From CAWUIO01 sp963922455 (GTDB lineage Bacteria > Bacteroidota > Bacteroidia > Cytophagales > Microscillaceae), in NCBI GenBank assembly GCA_963922455.1, contig CAWUIO010000019.1, positions 1 through 64,000 of the forward strand: a stretch of DNA of 64,000 nucleotides, in the 5' to 3' direction. This document shows, piece after piece, positions 52,566-61,437 of this stretch (position 1 is its first letter; each line of letters begins with the position of its first letter). A program made the translations under genes and the position numbers. Below the pieces are notes generated by a model that was not told the DNA's origin, ran no database searches, and worked only from the letters and a program-made list of their open reading frames with translations.

Positions 52566-53000
52566 TTCTCGGAGGAATTAATGGTGTCTTAAATAATGGT
52601 AACAAACTACAATTTCTTAACTTTTGGCCAACGGAAATATTCCGGACCAGAAGCATAGCAGGTTATAAAAACGCAGTGTTGATGATAGTAAAAGAAAATG
52701 GAAGCTAAATTAAACTAGAACCATTTCTTGTTGTTGAAGAGTTTGTGTCAATACTCGGGATATGACTATTGCGTACAAATTAATTAAATTTTACAATGAA
52801 TGTCGAATATTTTCTCAAAAAAAAGCCTTAAATAATAAGCTTTCTTGGGTAAAATATCCCATAATTCCGAGGCTGGGTAGGAATGGCTACCTATGACATT
52901 ACTTGTAATTTTCTGATTTTCAACACTTTAAAAAAAATGCGAATTCAAGATAAATTACCCGTTTGAAATGTCATTGCAAAGACTTGTGTGCCTGCACATA
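52566..53000. other. AT-rich intergenic region, no gene seen
   Basis: 435 bp of AT-rich sequence upstream of the basic protein gene. No ORF with protein features, no tRNA and no strong hairpin; it ends at repeat copy 10. Confidence 0.5.
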
Positions 53001-53131
53001 CCCCGTTAGGGATGGAACGGCCTGTTTGAGCCCGCCGCTGGATGGCGGGTCTGGCCGGCGAGTAGTGACAGCCCGACCTGCGGGCAAGACACTTTATACA
53101 ACAACTAAACAAGGATACGCAGGGAAGCCCC
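53001..53131 (-). repeat. 3'-end structured repeat, copy 10 (type A, diverged end)
   Basis: 131 bp, minus orientation, 44 bp after the DUF429 stop. Begins GGGGCTTCCCTGCG; inner helix CCTGCG/CGCAGG, another compensated variant. The centre is GCTGTCACTACTCGCCGGCC plus GGGCTCAAACAGGCCGTTCC. It ends ATCCCTAACGGGG, so the outer helix GGCTT/AAGCC is lost here. Confidence 0.85.
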
Positions 53132-53175
53132 AAGGGTTATGACAGGGGGTGTAAGGGAAAAGGCAAAATGTAGAA

Positions 53176-53775
53176 TTAAATGACAATACAGCCTTCTTTT
53201 GGCTCACCGTATGCCTCATGTATTTTGTTTAAATACCTTTGGGCAGCGATAAGAGCTAGGATAGCGTCTACTTCGTGCCAAGAATTAAGGGTTTGACTAA
53301 GATTCCATTCGGGCATGCCGCTAAAAATCACTTCCGTAATTTTTGGTATAAACTTCGTAGACTTCTTATATTCAAGAGGTGATAGGGCCAATCTTTTGGC
53401 TTGTTGTGCCGGATAGGTTTCAATAAAAGCCATGGGATGGAGCTCATGTTTTAATTTCATCGCCCGTGCGGTAAGCCCCCCTAAAAACATGGGAGACATC
53501 GCGTTTAATTGCCGGTCGCCTTCTCGGAAGAAAAAGTCAGCCTGGGTCTGTGGAGCATGGGCTAGCTCTTGTTTGTATACTTTGGGTAAAGAAAGGGGCG
53601 CATCCAGGGCGATGAGCTGAGGCGCTTGTTGTTGCACCTGTTGTTTTATAAAAGCATCGGCATCTTGTTTTTTGACCGAAGTATGTACGCTAAGGGCCGA
53701 GTGGGCCGTATTCCACGAAGCGATGGCCGTGGTGCCAGCCATTTTACTGCCGTAGTCAATCCCCCAAACAATCAT
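53176..53775 (-). CDS. DUF429-like protein (RNase H-fold)
   Basis: 199 aa. N-terminal WGIDYGSKMAGTTAIASW has the beta-hairpin and first Asp of an RNase H-like fold, then ALDAPLSLPKVY with a second Asp and, near the end, WHEVDAILALIAAQRYL with an Asp in the usual helix. This matches DUF429-type predicted nucleases or phosphotransferases; no activity is known to me. ATG start, divergent from the Lnt-like gene. Confidence 0.65.
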   Translation of the reverse strand: MIVWGIDYGSKMAGTTAIASWNTAHSALSVHTSVKKQDADAFIKQQVQQQAPQLIALDAPLSLPKVYKQELAHAPQTQADFFFREGDRQLNAMSPMFLGGLTARAMKLKHELHPMAFIETYPAQQAKRLALSPLEYKKSTKFIPKITEVIFSGMPEWNLSQTLNSWHEVDAILALIAAQRYLNKIHEAYGEPKEGCIVI

Positions 53776-53835
53776 AAGTGGTGTATTTTTAAAAATGCAT
53801 AAGGAAAAATTCGCTTTTCTGTCTAACTTGCTGCT

Positions 53836-55185
53836 ATGAAAATGCGCGAAGACAGCCTATCTACTCGAGCTTGGTGGCTACATCCCTTGGTTTTGGCTAT
53901 TGCCGGAGGACTTCTTTTGGCTGCTTCTTTTTCCTTTTTTCCATTCATACTACTAATTGCCCTCCTTCCTTGTTTTGAACTGGAGTATCAGCTCAAAGAA
54001 AAACGCCATACCCTAAGCTTTGGGGCCTTGATTTTTTTGTCGATGCTGCTTTTTAATGCTATGGGCTTAAGGCTTAGCCTGCAAGCAAACCTCACCGTCG
54101 GGATGATCCTGGTCGCCTCACAAGCTTTGGCCATGACCCTGCCTTTTCTGTTATACCGGGTTACCAAAAATGTGATCAACGAAGCCTATGGCTTTTTCTC
54201 CTTTGCCTTGTATTGGTTGAGTTTTGAGTACCTCAATTTGCATAGTGCTTACGGATGGCCTCATTTGGTTTGGGGGAATGTTTGGGTAGATTACCCCGCT
54301 TGGGTACAATGGTATGAAGTTACCGGCGTATTGGGCGGCACCTTGTGGGTTCTTTGCACGAATATTTGGATTTACCTCGCCTTGCGGAGTTATTTCCCCA
54401 TTTCGCGGCGGGCTTTTGGATTGTATGCGGCCTTGGTGTTTGCCATTGTCTTTGTGTATTCTTTGTATTTGCGGCCAAGTTTAGACAAGGATAGCCATCA
54501 ATTTTCTATTCATAGCCCAAACCTACGAGATTTGCCCGAGGGATTGGGGAAAATTGCCGAATCTACTGAACCCCGGGCAGTTCTAATTAAAAACCACGAG
54601 TCAGACTCCGATTCTGCTGCTAAGTCAGCTATCACCGAAAGTTGGTATCTTTTTCAAGGCAATATTCCATCAGACACATTCTATTTTTTTCAAACTGGGG
54701 CAAGTATGATATCTAAGGAAGCTATATTTATACCCAGGACAAACGCTCTCCTACAGCAATACGGCACAAGGGGCAATGCCCAAAGTAGCGTATATGATGC
54801 TGCTAGCCTTTTACGAGGACGTCTTCCTGGTTTACAAGGAGAAGATCCAGATTGTTACCTGTACGCAGAGATCTTAGACGATAATTTATTAGGTAGTCAA
54901 GACATACTTTATGCATTGGCTACGTTTAGGGCCTTAGAAACCCGAAGATATATCCTGGTTTCTTTTAGAGATGGAAGCTGTCAACTGGTAGATCCACAGG
55001 GCAAGTCCCGCTTTATTGACTATAGGCCAGGCAATGTACTATTTGAAGGCCCTTACCCTCCCAACCGCACCACCCTCTACGCACTCCACGGGGATTATAT
55101 TGGTCGTCTAGCTTGGTTTTTGGCCATTGCTTTATTCCTTTCTGGTTTAGTACGGCAGAAGACTCGCCGAAAGCCGGCCCAGTAA
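53836..55185 (+). CDS. apolipoprotein N-acyltransferase-like protein with degenerate catalytic domain
   Basis: 449 aa. About seven membrane segments; residues 130-180 (YWLSFEYLNLHSAYGWPHLVWGNV) match the Lnt membrane domain. The periplasmic nitrilase domain is reduced: the final strands (FRALETRRYILVSFRDGSCQLVDPQGK) align with the end of Lnt, but I find no WPE, the Lys loop is absent, and the ICYE segment with the nucleophile Cys reads DCYLYAEIL, with the NDAWFG stretch missing. Lnt adds the third acyl chain to lipoproteins; this copy is probably inactive in that reaction. Active Lnt may be encoded elsewhere. Two long signal-like segments flank the domain. Confidence 0.65.
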   Translation: MKMREDSLSTRAWWLHPLVLAIAGGLLLAASFSFFPFILLIALLPCFELEYQLKEKRHTLSFGALIFLSMLLFNAMGLRLSLQANLTVGMILVASQALAMTLPFLLYRVTKNVINEAYGFFSFALYWLSFEYLNLHSAYGWPHLVWGNVWVDYPAWVQWYEVTGVLGGTLWVLCTNIWIYLALRSYFPISRRAFGLYAALVFAIVFVYSLYLRPSLDKDSHQFSIHSPNLRDLPEGLGKIAESTEPRAVLIKNHESDSDSAAKSAITESWYLFQGNIPSDTFYFFQTGASMISKEAIFIPRTNALLQQYGTRGNAQSSVYDAASLLRGRLPGLQGEDPDCYLYAEILDDNLLGSQDILYALATFRALETRRYILVSFRDGSCQLVDPQGKSRFIDYRPGNVLFEGPYPPNRTTLYALHGDYIGRLAWFLAIALFLSGLVRQKTRRKPAQ

Positions 55186-55326
55186 GCCTGGGTTTACCAA
55201 TTAATTCTGCCTATTTCCCAGAATCTGATGAGGGTCATTTTATTTAGGGGGATAATTATCTAATTTGGGGTATGACTAAGAGACTCAACACAGGAGTCTG
55301 AAACGTATCCAGCAAATTTTGAGACT

Positions 55327-56190
55327 ATGCCCTTACACCATCTCCGTGATATCAGCTTATATTATGAACGAAGTGGAAAAGGAGAACCCCTTCTGTTCGT
55401 CCACGGCTTGGGGGCCAGCACCTGGACTTGGGAATCTCAGGTAAATTATTTTTCTGCCAACTTTGACGTGTGGGTGCCCGATTTGCGGGGGCATGGACAG
55501 TCTAGTAAGCCCAATGGGCCTTATTCTATGGAGCTTTTTGCCCAAGACCTCATCCAGTTCATTCAGGACAATATGGACCAAGCCCCCCACATTATTGGCT
55601 TATCCATGGGAGGGATTGTCGCTTTCGAAATGGTAAAAAATGCCCCTGAGCTGGTCAAAAGCTTGGTCATCGTTAACTCCGGGCCAGAGATACAACTCGA
55701 TAGCTGGTTTTACCAGATGTTACTAGGGCAAAGAGAATGGTATATGATGTGGCTGAGTATGGAATCATTTGCCCGTAACCTGGCCTATCGTCTATTCCCC
55801 GAAACCTCGCAAAGCGAAATCCGAAACCGGTTTATCCATCACTGGTCAAAAAACGATAAAAAAGCCTATCGGGCTTCGTTTAGGGCGATGACCGATTGGC
55901 GCGGGGGCAACAATCCATCCGTGATTCACTGTCCTACTTTATTTATCAGCACCCCCAATGATTATACTCCAGTCGCTTTAAAAGAAGATTACATTCGCCG
56001 CATGCCCCGGGGGCAGTTGCAATTAATTCAAGATTCTCGTCACATAACTCCCTTAGATCAGCCTGATGCTTTCAACCGGGTACTCCTTGATTTTCTTCAA
56101 GAAGTAGAAGTTTGGGATTGGGCCCAAAAAAACCACGCCCTCGTACCCGATGATCTTGCCAAACTGGATAAAGCCTTATTGGGCCTTTAA
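55327..56190 (+). CDS. alpha/beta hydrolase
   Basis: 287 aa. HG motif LLFVHGLGASTWTW, nucleophile elbow IIGLSMGGIVAFEM (Ser near residue 96), Asp in ISTPNDYTP and a His in SRHITPLDQP. Similar to 3-oxoadipate enol-lactonase/esterase types; substrate unknown. No signal peptide. AAATTTTG ends 5 nt before the ATG. Repeat copy 11 begins 41 bp after the stop. Confidence 0.88.
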   Translation: MPLHHLRDISLYYERSGKGEPLLFVHGLGASTWTWESQVNYFSANFDVWVPDLRGHGQSSKPNGPYSMELFAQDLIQFIQDNMDQAPHIIGLSMGGIVAFEMVKNAPELVKSLVIVNSGPEIQLDSWFYQMLLGQREWYMMWLSMESFARNLAYRLFPETSQSEIRNRFIHHWSKNDKKAYRASFRAMTDWRGGNNPSVIHCPTLFISTPNDYTPVALKEDYIRRMPRGQLQLIQDSRHITPLDQPDAFNRVLLDFLQEVEVWDWAQKNHALVPDDLAKLDKALLGL

Positions 56191-56231
56191 GTTCTAATGC
56201 AGAGGGTAGATTTTTTTTAAGAAAGTTTTCA

Positions 56232-56360
56232 GGGGCTTCCCCGCTTTATGTAGAGCGGAGTCCCAAGAGAAAAAGTGCCTGCGCGGGTCGGGCTCTCGCT
56301 ACTCGCCGGCCTTCCCACAATCCAGCGGCGGGCTCAAACAGGCCGCTCCATCCCTAAGCC
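56232..56360 (+). repeat. 3'-end structured repeat, copy 11 (type A)
   Basis: 129 bp, 41 bp after the hydrolase stop. Begins GGGGCTTCCCCGC; inner helix CCCGC/GCGGG; centre GGCTCTCGCTACTCGCCGGCC, GCGGGCTCAAACAGGCCGCTCC; end ATCCCTAAGCC. Its last 27 bp encode, on the other strand, the final residues and stop of the membrane protein gene at 56334. Confidence 0.9.
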
Positions 56361-57728
56361 AAAGGACCGCCAATTTTTACCAATTTTGCGTAATAAGGGT
56401 TCCCAGGAGGAGGTGAACGGAATAGCCAAGAGATAGTTTAAAAACAATTGGCCAGCTACCTTGTAGCGATGTAAACTACCCAGGTTAGGAGTACTCAGGG
56501 CCAATAAGACATACAAAATGATAATAAAAAGGGCTGTACTGAGCACTAATCCCCTACTTTGGGTAAAAGCAGGAATTTTGAATTTTATTCCTTTTCTCCA
56601 GAGCCAATAGCCAGCGTAGAGCAGGGCCAAACAGATTCCTAGGTTTTCCAAAGCAGCGCATAACTTTAATTTGCTATCTCCTGCTTCCCCAATAAAGGGG
56701 CGAAATAAAGCAGAAAATAATGCCAGGGGGCTGTTGAGAAATACATTCAAACCGTAGGCATAGGAGTTTAAATTAATAAACCCTGGCATGCCAAAGGTAT
56801 TGTAATGAATGAGGTCCTCGGGAAGAGATTGCTGGTATATCATATTATGATTGTATAAGATAGCCTTAATCAAATACGTTAATTGGAGGGTGCGGTGTAG
56901 TTGGGTAGCTCCGAGGGTAAGAATCAGAAAAACAACCAGGTAAAAGAGCCAAGCTCTCCCAGGAGGAGTCGTTTTCGTGGCCAGTTTCTCCTGGTAATAC
57001 CAAGTAAAGACAAATGAAAACAAGCATGGCAGGAAGGCGGCTAGGTAGTAAAACTTGAGTTGCAGTAAAATATATCCGTAAAGGATTAAACCGAATCCCT
57101 GCCAAAGGCTATCTTGAATGCTTAGTGAACCTTTTTCCAGCAATTTTAAAAAAGGCATAAGCATACCGCAAAGCGCCACCACGGCTATAGTTTCCTTAAA
57201 ATATCCAGACGTCCAAAATTGGCTGGAAGGGAACAATAAAAAAGCGCCCAAGGCAGCAAAATAGGTTTTCGGATATAGGCGTACCAATTGATTAGCCAAG
57301 CGCCAGAGGTATATAAAGCTGAGCAAGGATAAAAGAAAACTGGCCACCCAAAAATTTTTAAAACTTATCAGGTTTACTACGCTGACTAGTTTAACCATAA
57401 AAAAAGCCCGGGGCTGTTCCCACAAATTACCTGAGTAAAATCCAGATATAGGGTAAAACGTATCCCTCCATAAGAGATCCAGGTAAGACCAAGGAGAAGC
57501 ATACGCTAAATCTACTAAGCGGTTTGCATCATGAAAGTAGTTAATTATGTCCCCCCTACCCCCGTAATAATAGATAAATACCCAGCCCTGTATGCCAGTT
57601 AATACTAACTTAAATAGCAAGGCAGGTAAAATGAATCCATAAAGTACCTGTCCTACTTGCGCTCTTTTAAATAAAAAGTATGTAACTAAAAAGAGGCTAG
57701 TCGGTATTATAGAAGTAATGAAAGTCAA
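56334..57728 (-). CDS. polytopic membrane protein, GT-C/polymerase-like, unknown
   Basis: 464 aa, TTG start, about eleven membrane segments. The first large loop (YYYGGRGDIINYFHDANRLVDLAYASPWSYLDLLWRD) has acidic residues in the place where GT-C glycosyltransferases keep catalytic Asp, so a lipid-linked sugar transferase or polysaccharide polymerase is a possibility. No family recognised. The last eight codons and the stop lie inside repeat copy 11 (ending GLGMERPV), so the original C-terminus may have been replaced. A response regulator gene precedes it by 40 bp. Confidence 0.65.
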   Translation of the reverse strand: MTFITSIIPTSLFLVTYFLFKRAQVGQVLYGFILPALLFKLVLTGIQGWVFIYYYGGRGDIINYFHDANRLVDLAYASPWSYLDLLWRDTFYPISGFYSGNLWEQPRAFFMVKLVSVVNLISFKNFWVASFLLSLLSFIYLWRLANQLVRLYPKTYFAALGAFLLFPSSQFWTSGYFKETIAVVALCGMLMPFLKLLEKGSLSIQDSLWQGFGLILYGYILLQLKFYYLAAFLPCLFSFVFTWYYQEKLATKTTPPGRAWLFYLVVFLILTLGATQLHRTLQLTYLIKAILYNHNMIYQQSLPEDLIHYNTFGMPGFINLNSYAYGLNVFLNSPLALFSALFRPFIGEAGDSKLKLCAALENLGICLALLYAGYWLWRKGIKFKIPAFTQSRGLVLSTALFIIILYVLLALSTPNLGSLHRYKVAGQLFLNYLLAIPFTSSWEPLLRKIGKNWRSFGLGMERPV

Positions 57729-57768
57729 ATGAAAAAAATTAGCGAGGGTTAATTGCTAAAAAAGAGGT

Positions 57769-58185
57769 TTATACTTCCTCCATTAAAAGAGCTTGAATTT
57801 CTTGTAAAGACTTTTCGGTAAGAGGTTTGGTGATAAACTTAATCACGTATTCATTATCTACAATCTTGGCGATATCTCGTTTATTATTAGAACTCGAAAG
57901 GATGATCACCTTACACTTCTCCTTGATAGGGTCTGGGAACATTTCAAACTCAAACAAAAAAACAAAACCATCAACGATGGGCATGTTAATATCCAGAAAA
58001 ATTACATCTGGCAATTGGCTCGGATTATCTTTGGCTTGCTCAAGGTATTCTAATGCACTCTTACCCGAGTTTCTGATTTCAACCCGCTTGGCAAATTTTG
58101 TGATCTCAATGATTCTTTTGCTTATGAAATTGTCTGTGTCGTTATCGTCTACCAATAGAACCAGATCAACACTTTTATGAGACAT
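57769..58185 (-). CDS. single-domain response regulator (REC)
   Basis: 138 aa, one receiver domain and nothing else. Acidic pair VDDNDTDNF at the start, phosphoacceptor in VIFLDINMPIVDGF, Ser/Thr switch VIILSSSNN and the Lys in FITKPL. Stand-alone receivers in Bacteroidota usually act in phosphorelays or by protein contact; no histidine kinase is adjacent. TAAATTTG on the minus strand at 58269-58262 may be its -7 box. Confidence 0.9.
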   Translation of the reverse strand: MSHKSVDLVLLVDDNDTDNFISKRIIEITKFAKRVEIRNSGKSALEYLEQAKDNPSQLPDVIFLDINMPIVDGFVFLFEFEMFPDPIKEKCKVIILSSSNNKRDIAKIVDNEYVIKFITKPLTEKSLQEIQALLMEEV

Positions 58186-58473
58186 CGTAAACGAATTTAA
58201 GTTTATTGTCCTAAAATAGGAACTTGAAGTAATTATTCAAGCTATAAATTGTGCTATAACACAAATTTATAACTTTATTTCAAAAAAAAATACGCATAAA
58301 TGGTGCATAAGGCCCTAGGTAATGTATTGATAATATTTACACAATATATTCATTTTTATCCCAAATCACATAAGGAATACCTTAAAAAAAGTACACGAAT
58401 CTTAAATAAATTAAATAGATATCCGTACATGTAAGCGTGTACGGGTTACTAGCATACCCAAAACTTTGACCCT

Positions 58474-61386
58474 ATGAAACGAAGAAATTTACCGATGAAC
58501 TGCACGTATTTCTCAACTCTCTTGTTCCTCCTAACTTGCTTGGCAGGTACTCTACCTGCCCAGGGAATTTTCAAGAAATTGAAAGACAAGGTGAAAGAAG
58601 AAACCGTCGATAATCCAAAAACCAAAGAGAAGTTACAAGGTACGCTAGATAACCGTATCGGTAATATGCGTAATAATTACGACAGTACCAGCTTCAGCAT
58701 GGCCATTGCCTTGAGTGATAATTCCGGACTTTTCGAGTATGAAGAACGAGGGGCTAAGTTACAAAAATTACTCGCAGGAAGTGAAAGCTTCCTAAAATTT
58801 GTCACCAGCAAGGACGAAAGACCCGCAATAATCGCCCGAGATTACTATGAGTTGGGGCGCATGTCCTATGCGAACTACCGCTTCAAACGGGCCGAGTGGT
58901 TCTATGGCAAATCCAAAGAAAAATACGAGGAGCACGCGCTTACCCAAACCATAAATTACCCGCGTGTCTTAGGGGATATTGGCTTACTCTATCACACTAT
59001 GGGTAAATATAACGATGCCGAAGGCTTTACCAAAGAAGCCCTTCGTATTCGCCAAGAAATCTTAGGGGACAACTCCCCGGCCTATGCGATTTCTTTAAAT
59101 AACCTGGCCATGCTGTACCGTAGTGAAGGCAAATACAATGAAGCCGAAAAACTAATAAATGAAGCCATTGAGACCACAGGGAAGACCAAAGGAACCCAAA
59201 ATCCTACTTACGCGATCATGCTCAACAACAAAGCTATGTTGTTTCAAAATATTGGCCGATATCCCGAAGCGATAGATTTGTTGAAGTCCTGTCTAGATAT
59301 TTCGGCGGCTAGCTTGCGGGAAAAATCGCCCAATTACCAATTGTTGATGGTTAATCTCGCCCTCTTGTATCAAGAAACTAAAGACTATGCCTCCTCTGAG
59401 GAAATATATAAAGAAGCGATCCGGCTCAAAGAAAAGCGCCTAGGTACCCGCAACCATCCCGACCTGGCCCATATGCTCAACCTCCTGGCTTCACTTTACT
59501 TAGAAATGGGCAAAAACGAAGAAGTTGAGCCCCTACTCAAAGAATCCCAAAGGATTTTTGAGAAAAAATTTGGAGAAGAACATCCGGCCGTAGCGGCAAC
59601 CCTTAGTAATTTGGGTAACTTTTATCGGGTACAAGGCAAAATTTCCGAAGCCGAACCACTCATCCAAAAATCCCTCAACATACGAGAAAAAGTCCTTGGC
59701 AGCCGACATCCCGATTACGCCCGGGCCCAGGAAGACCTAGCCCTGATCTACTGGGAAAAAGGAAACTATCAGGAAGCCTCCAAATTATACAAACAAGTCA
59801 TCGATAAGGCCGAAGACTTCATCCGGGCCTATTTTCCTCCCATGAGTGAAAATGAAAAAGAAAAGTACTGGGACCAATTACGCCCTACCTTCCTACGCTA
59901 TTATTCATTTGTTAGTCAATTTGCCGACAAAGATCCTAGCCTTACCCAAGATATGATGGAAGCCCACCTACTCACCAAGGGGATTCTCCTCAATACAAGT
60001 AATAAGATCAAAGAAAAAATTCAGTCCACCGGAGATCGACAATTGAGCTTTGACTATGATCGCTGGGTTGATAGCAAAGAAATGTTGGCCCGGCTCTACA
60101 CCCTCTCCAATCAAGAGCTAGTCGATCGCGAAATTAATCTAGACTCCATAGAAAATGCTACCAACCTACTCGAGAAAAGCATTTCCCAAAGGATTCCCGA
60201 CCTGATTGACCAACCCATAGGCTTACAAGAAATTCAATCCCGCTTAAAGCCCGGCGAAGCTTTATTAGAAGTAATCAACTTTCGTAAATTTGATCGGCAA
60301 TTTACCGATCAAGCCCAATACATGGGGCTGGTCCTGACCCCAGAAAAAAAACTACCCGAATGGGTACTCATAAGCAATGGGAATGACCTGGATGGGAAAT
60401 TCCTCCGCTTTTATCGTAACTTCATCAAACTAAAAAGAACCGATACCAAAAGCTACCAAAACTATTGGGCCGCCTTCGACAAAAAGTTACAGGGCAAATC
60501 CAAAGTATACCTCTCCTTAGATGGGGTCTACCATCAAGTGAGCCTCAATACTTTGACAAAACCCGACGGTAAATTTTTGCTGGAAGACAATAACTTTGTT
60601 TTTTTGAGTGCTTCCCGAGATTTACTCAACGAAGACAAGCCTGAAAACAATACCCTAAAAACGGTTACGCTGCTAGGTTTCCCCAATTATGGCGAAAAAG
60701 GGAAAATCCCGGCCCTACCAGGCACCAAAGTAGAGGTAGATAAAATCGACGGCTTATTACAAGCCCAAGGCTTTCAAACCCAAAAACTTATGGGTGAAAA
60801 TGCCAGCGAAGGACAAATTAAATCCGTACAAAACCCCCGGGTACTGCACATTGCCACCCACGGATTTTTTATGGAAGACGCCGTCAATACCGGTAATAAT
60901 AAACTCTTCGGCGTGGAAATAGAAAAAGCCCGAGAAAATCCCCTGCTACGTTCTGGCTTGATGTTGGCCAAATCGGAACAAGTTTTGTCAGGAGATTATA
61001 CCGCAGAGTCGCTCAAAAATCAAAACACCAAACTACCTGAGCAAACCGATAATGGCATTCTTACCGCTTACGAAGCCATGAACCTAGACCTCAGTCAAAC
61101 CGAACTGGTCGTTTTAAGCGCTTGTGAGACGGGCTTAGGGGAAGTAAAAGCCGGTGAAGGGGTGTATGGCTTACAGAGAGCCTTTCACGTGGCCGGGGCC
61201 GATGCCTTAATTATGAGCCTGTGGACGGTAAGTGATGCCTCCACGCAAAGACTTATGACTTTGTTTTATCAAAACTGGTTACAAACCCAAGATAAAGTGA
61301 GTGCATTCCGTAATGCCCAACTTACCCTGCAAAAAGAATACCCCCAACCATACTTTTGGGGAGCCTTTGTATTAATTGGAAAATAA
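58474..61386 (+). CDS. secreted TPR-CHAT domain protein
   Basis: 970 aa. Signal peptide of about 33 residues (RRNLPMNCTYFSTLLFLLTC to LPAQG), then a helical stretch, about nine TPR units of the kinesin-light-chain type between residues 130 and 450 (for example ALRIRQEILGDNSPAYAISL), a linker, and a CHAT domain from about 650 to the end. The caspase-like dyad is intact: His796 in IATHGFFME and Cys884 in VLSACETGLGE. CHAT domains are proteases activated by a sensor; a periplasmic or surface site is inferred. A lipoprotein gene follows after 51 bp. Confidence 0.88.
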   Translation: MKRRNLPMNCTYFSTLLFLLTCLAGTLPAQGIFKKLKDKVKEETVDNPKTKEKLQGTLDNRIGNMRNNYDSTSFSMAIALSDNSGLFEYEERGAKLQKLLAGSESFLKFVTSKDERPAIIARDYYELGRMSYANYRFKRAEWFYGKSKEKYEEHALTQTINYPRVLGDIGLLYHTMGKYNDAEGFTKEALRIRQEILGDNSPAYAISLNNLAMLYRSEGKYNEAEKLINEAIETTGKTKGTQNPTYAIMLNNKAMLFQNIGRYPEAIDLLKSCLDISAASLREKSPNYQLLMVNLALLYQETKDYASSEEIYKEAIRLKEKRLGTRNHPDLAHMLNLLASLYLEMGKNEEVEPLLKESQRIFEKKFGEEHPAVAATLSNLGNFYRVQGKISEAEPLIQKSLNIREKVLGSRHPDYARAQEDLALIYWEKGNYQEASKLYKQVIDKAEDFIRAYFPPMSENEKEKYWDQLRPTFLRYYSFVSQFADKDPSLTQDMMEAHLLTKGILLNTSNKIKEKIQSTGDRQLSFDYDRWVDSKEMLARLYTLSNQELVDREINLDSIENATNLLEKSISQRIPDLIDQPIGLQEIQSRLKPGEALLEVINFRKFDRQFTDQAQYMGLVLTPEKKLPEWVLISNGNDLDGKFLRFYRNFIKLKRTDTKSYQNYWAAFDKKLQGKSKVYLSLDGVYHQVSLNTLTKPDGKFLLEDNNFVFLSASRDLLNEDKPENNTLKTVTLLGFPNYGEKGKIPALPGTKVEVDKIDGLLQAQGFQTQKLMGENASEGQIKSVQNPRVLHIATHGFFMEDAVNTGNNKLFGVEIEKARENPLLRSGLMLAKSEQVLSGDYTAESLKNQNTKLPEQTDNGILTAYEAMNLDLSQTELVVLSACETGLGEVKAGEGVYGLQRAFHVAGADALIMSLWTVSDASTQRLMTLFYQNWLQTQDKVSAFRNAQLTLQKEYPQPYFWGAFVLIGK

Positions 61387-61437
61387 GTGACCTCGGTCCT
61401 TAGCAAATCATTTGAATAACGAAATCAAATATTGGTA

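Noticed and set aside
52945..53133. ORFs reading through the repeats (also near 3726, 10040, 31590, 32211)
   Set aside because: They recur in every repeat copy because the GC-rich element stays open in some frames; the reading frame differs between copies and the helices, not the codons, are conserved.
58474..61386. TPR-CHAT protein as the protease of a type III-E CRISPR (craspase) system
   Set aside because: No CRISPR array or cas gene in the window, and the protein has a signal peptide.
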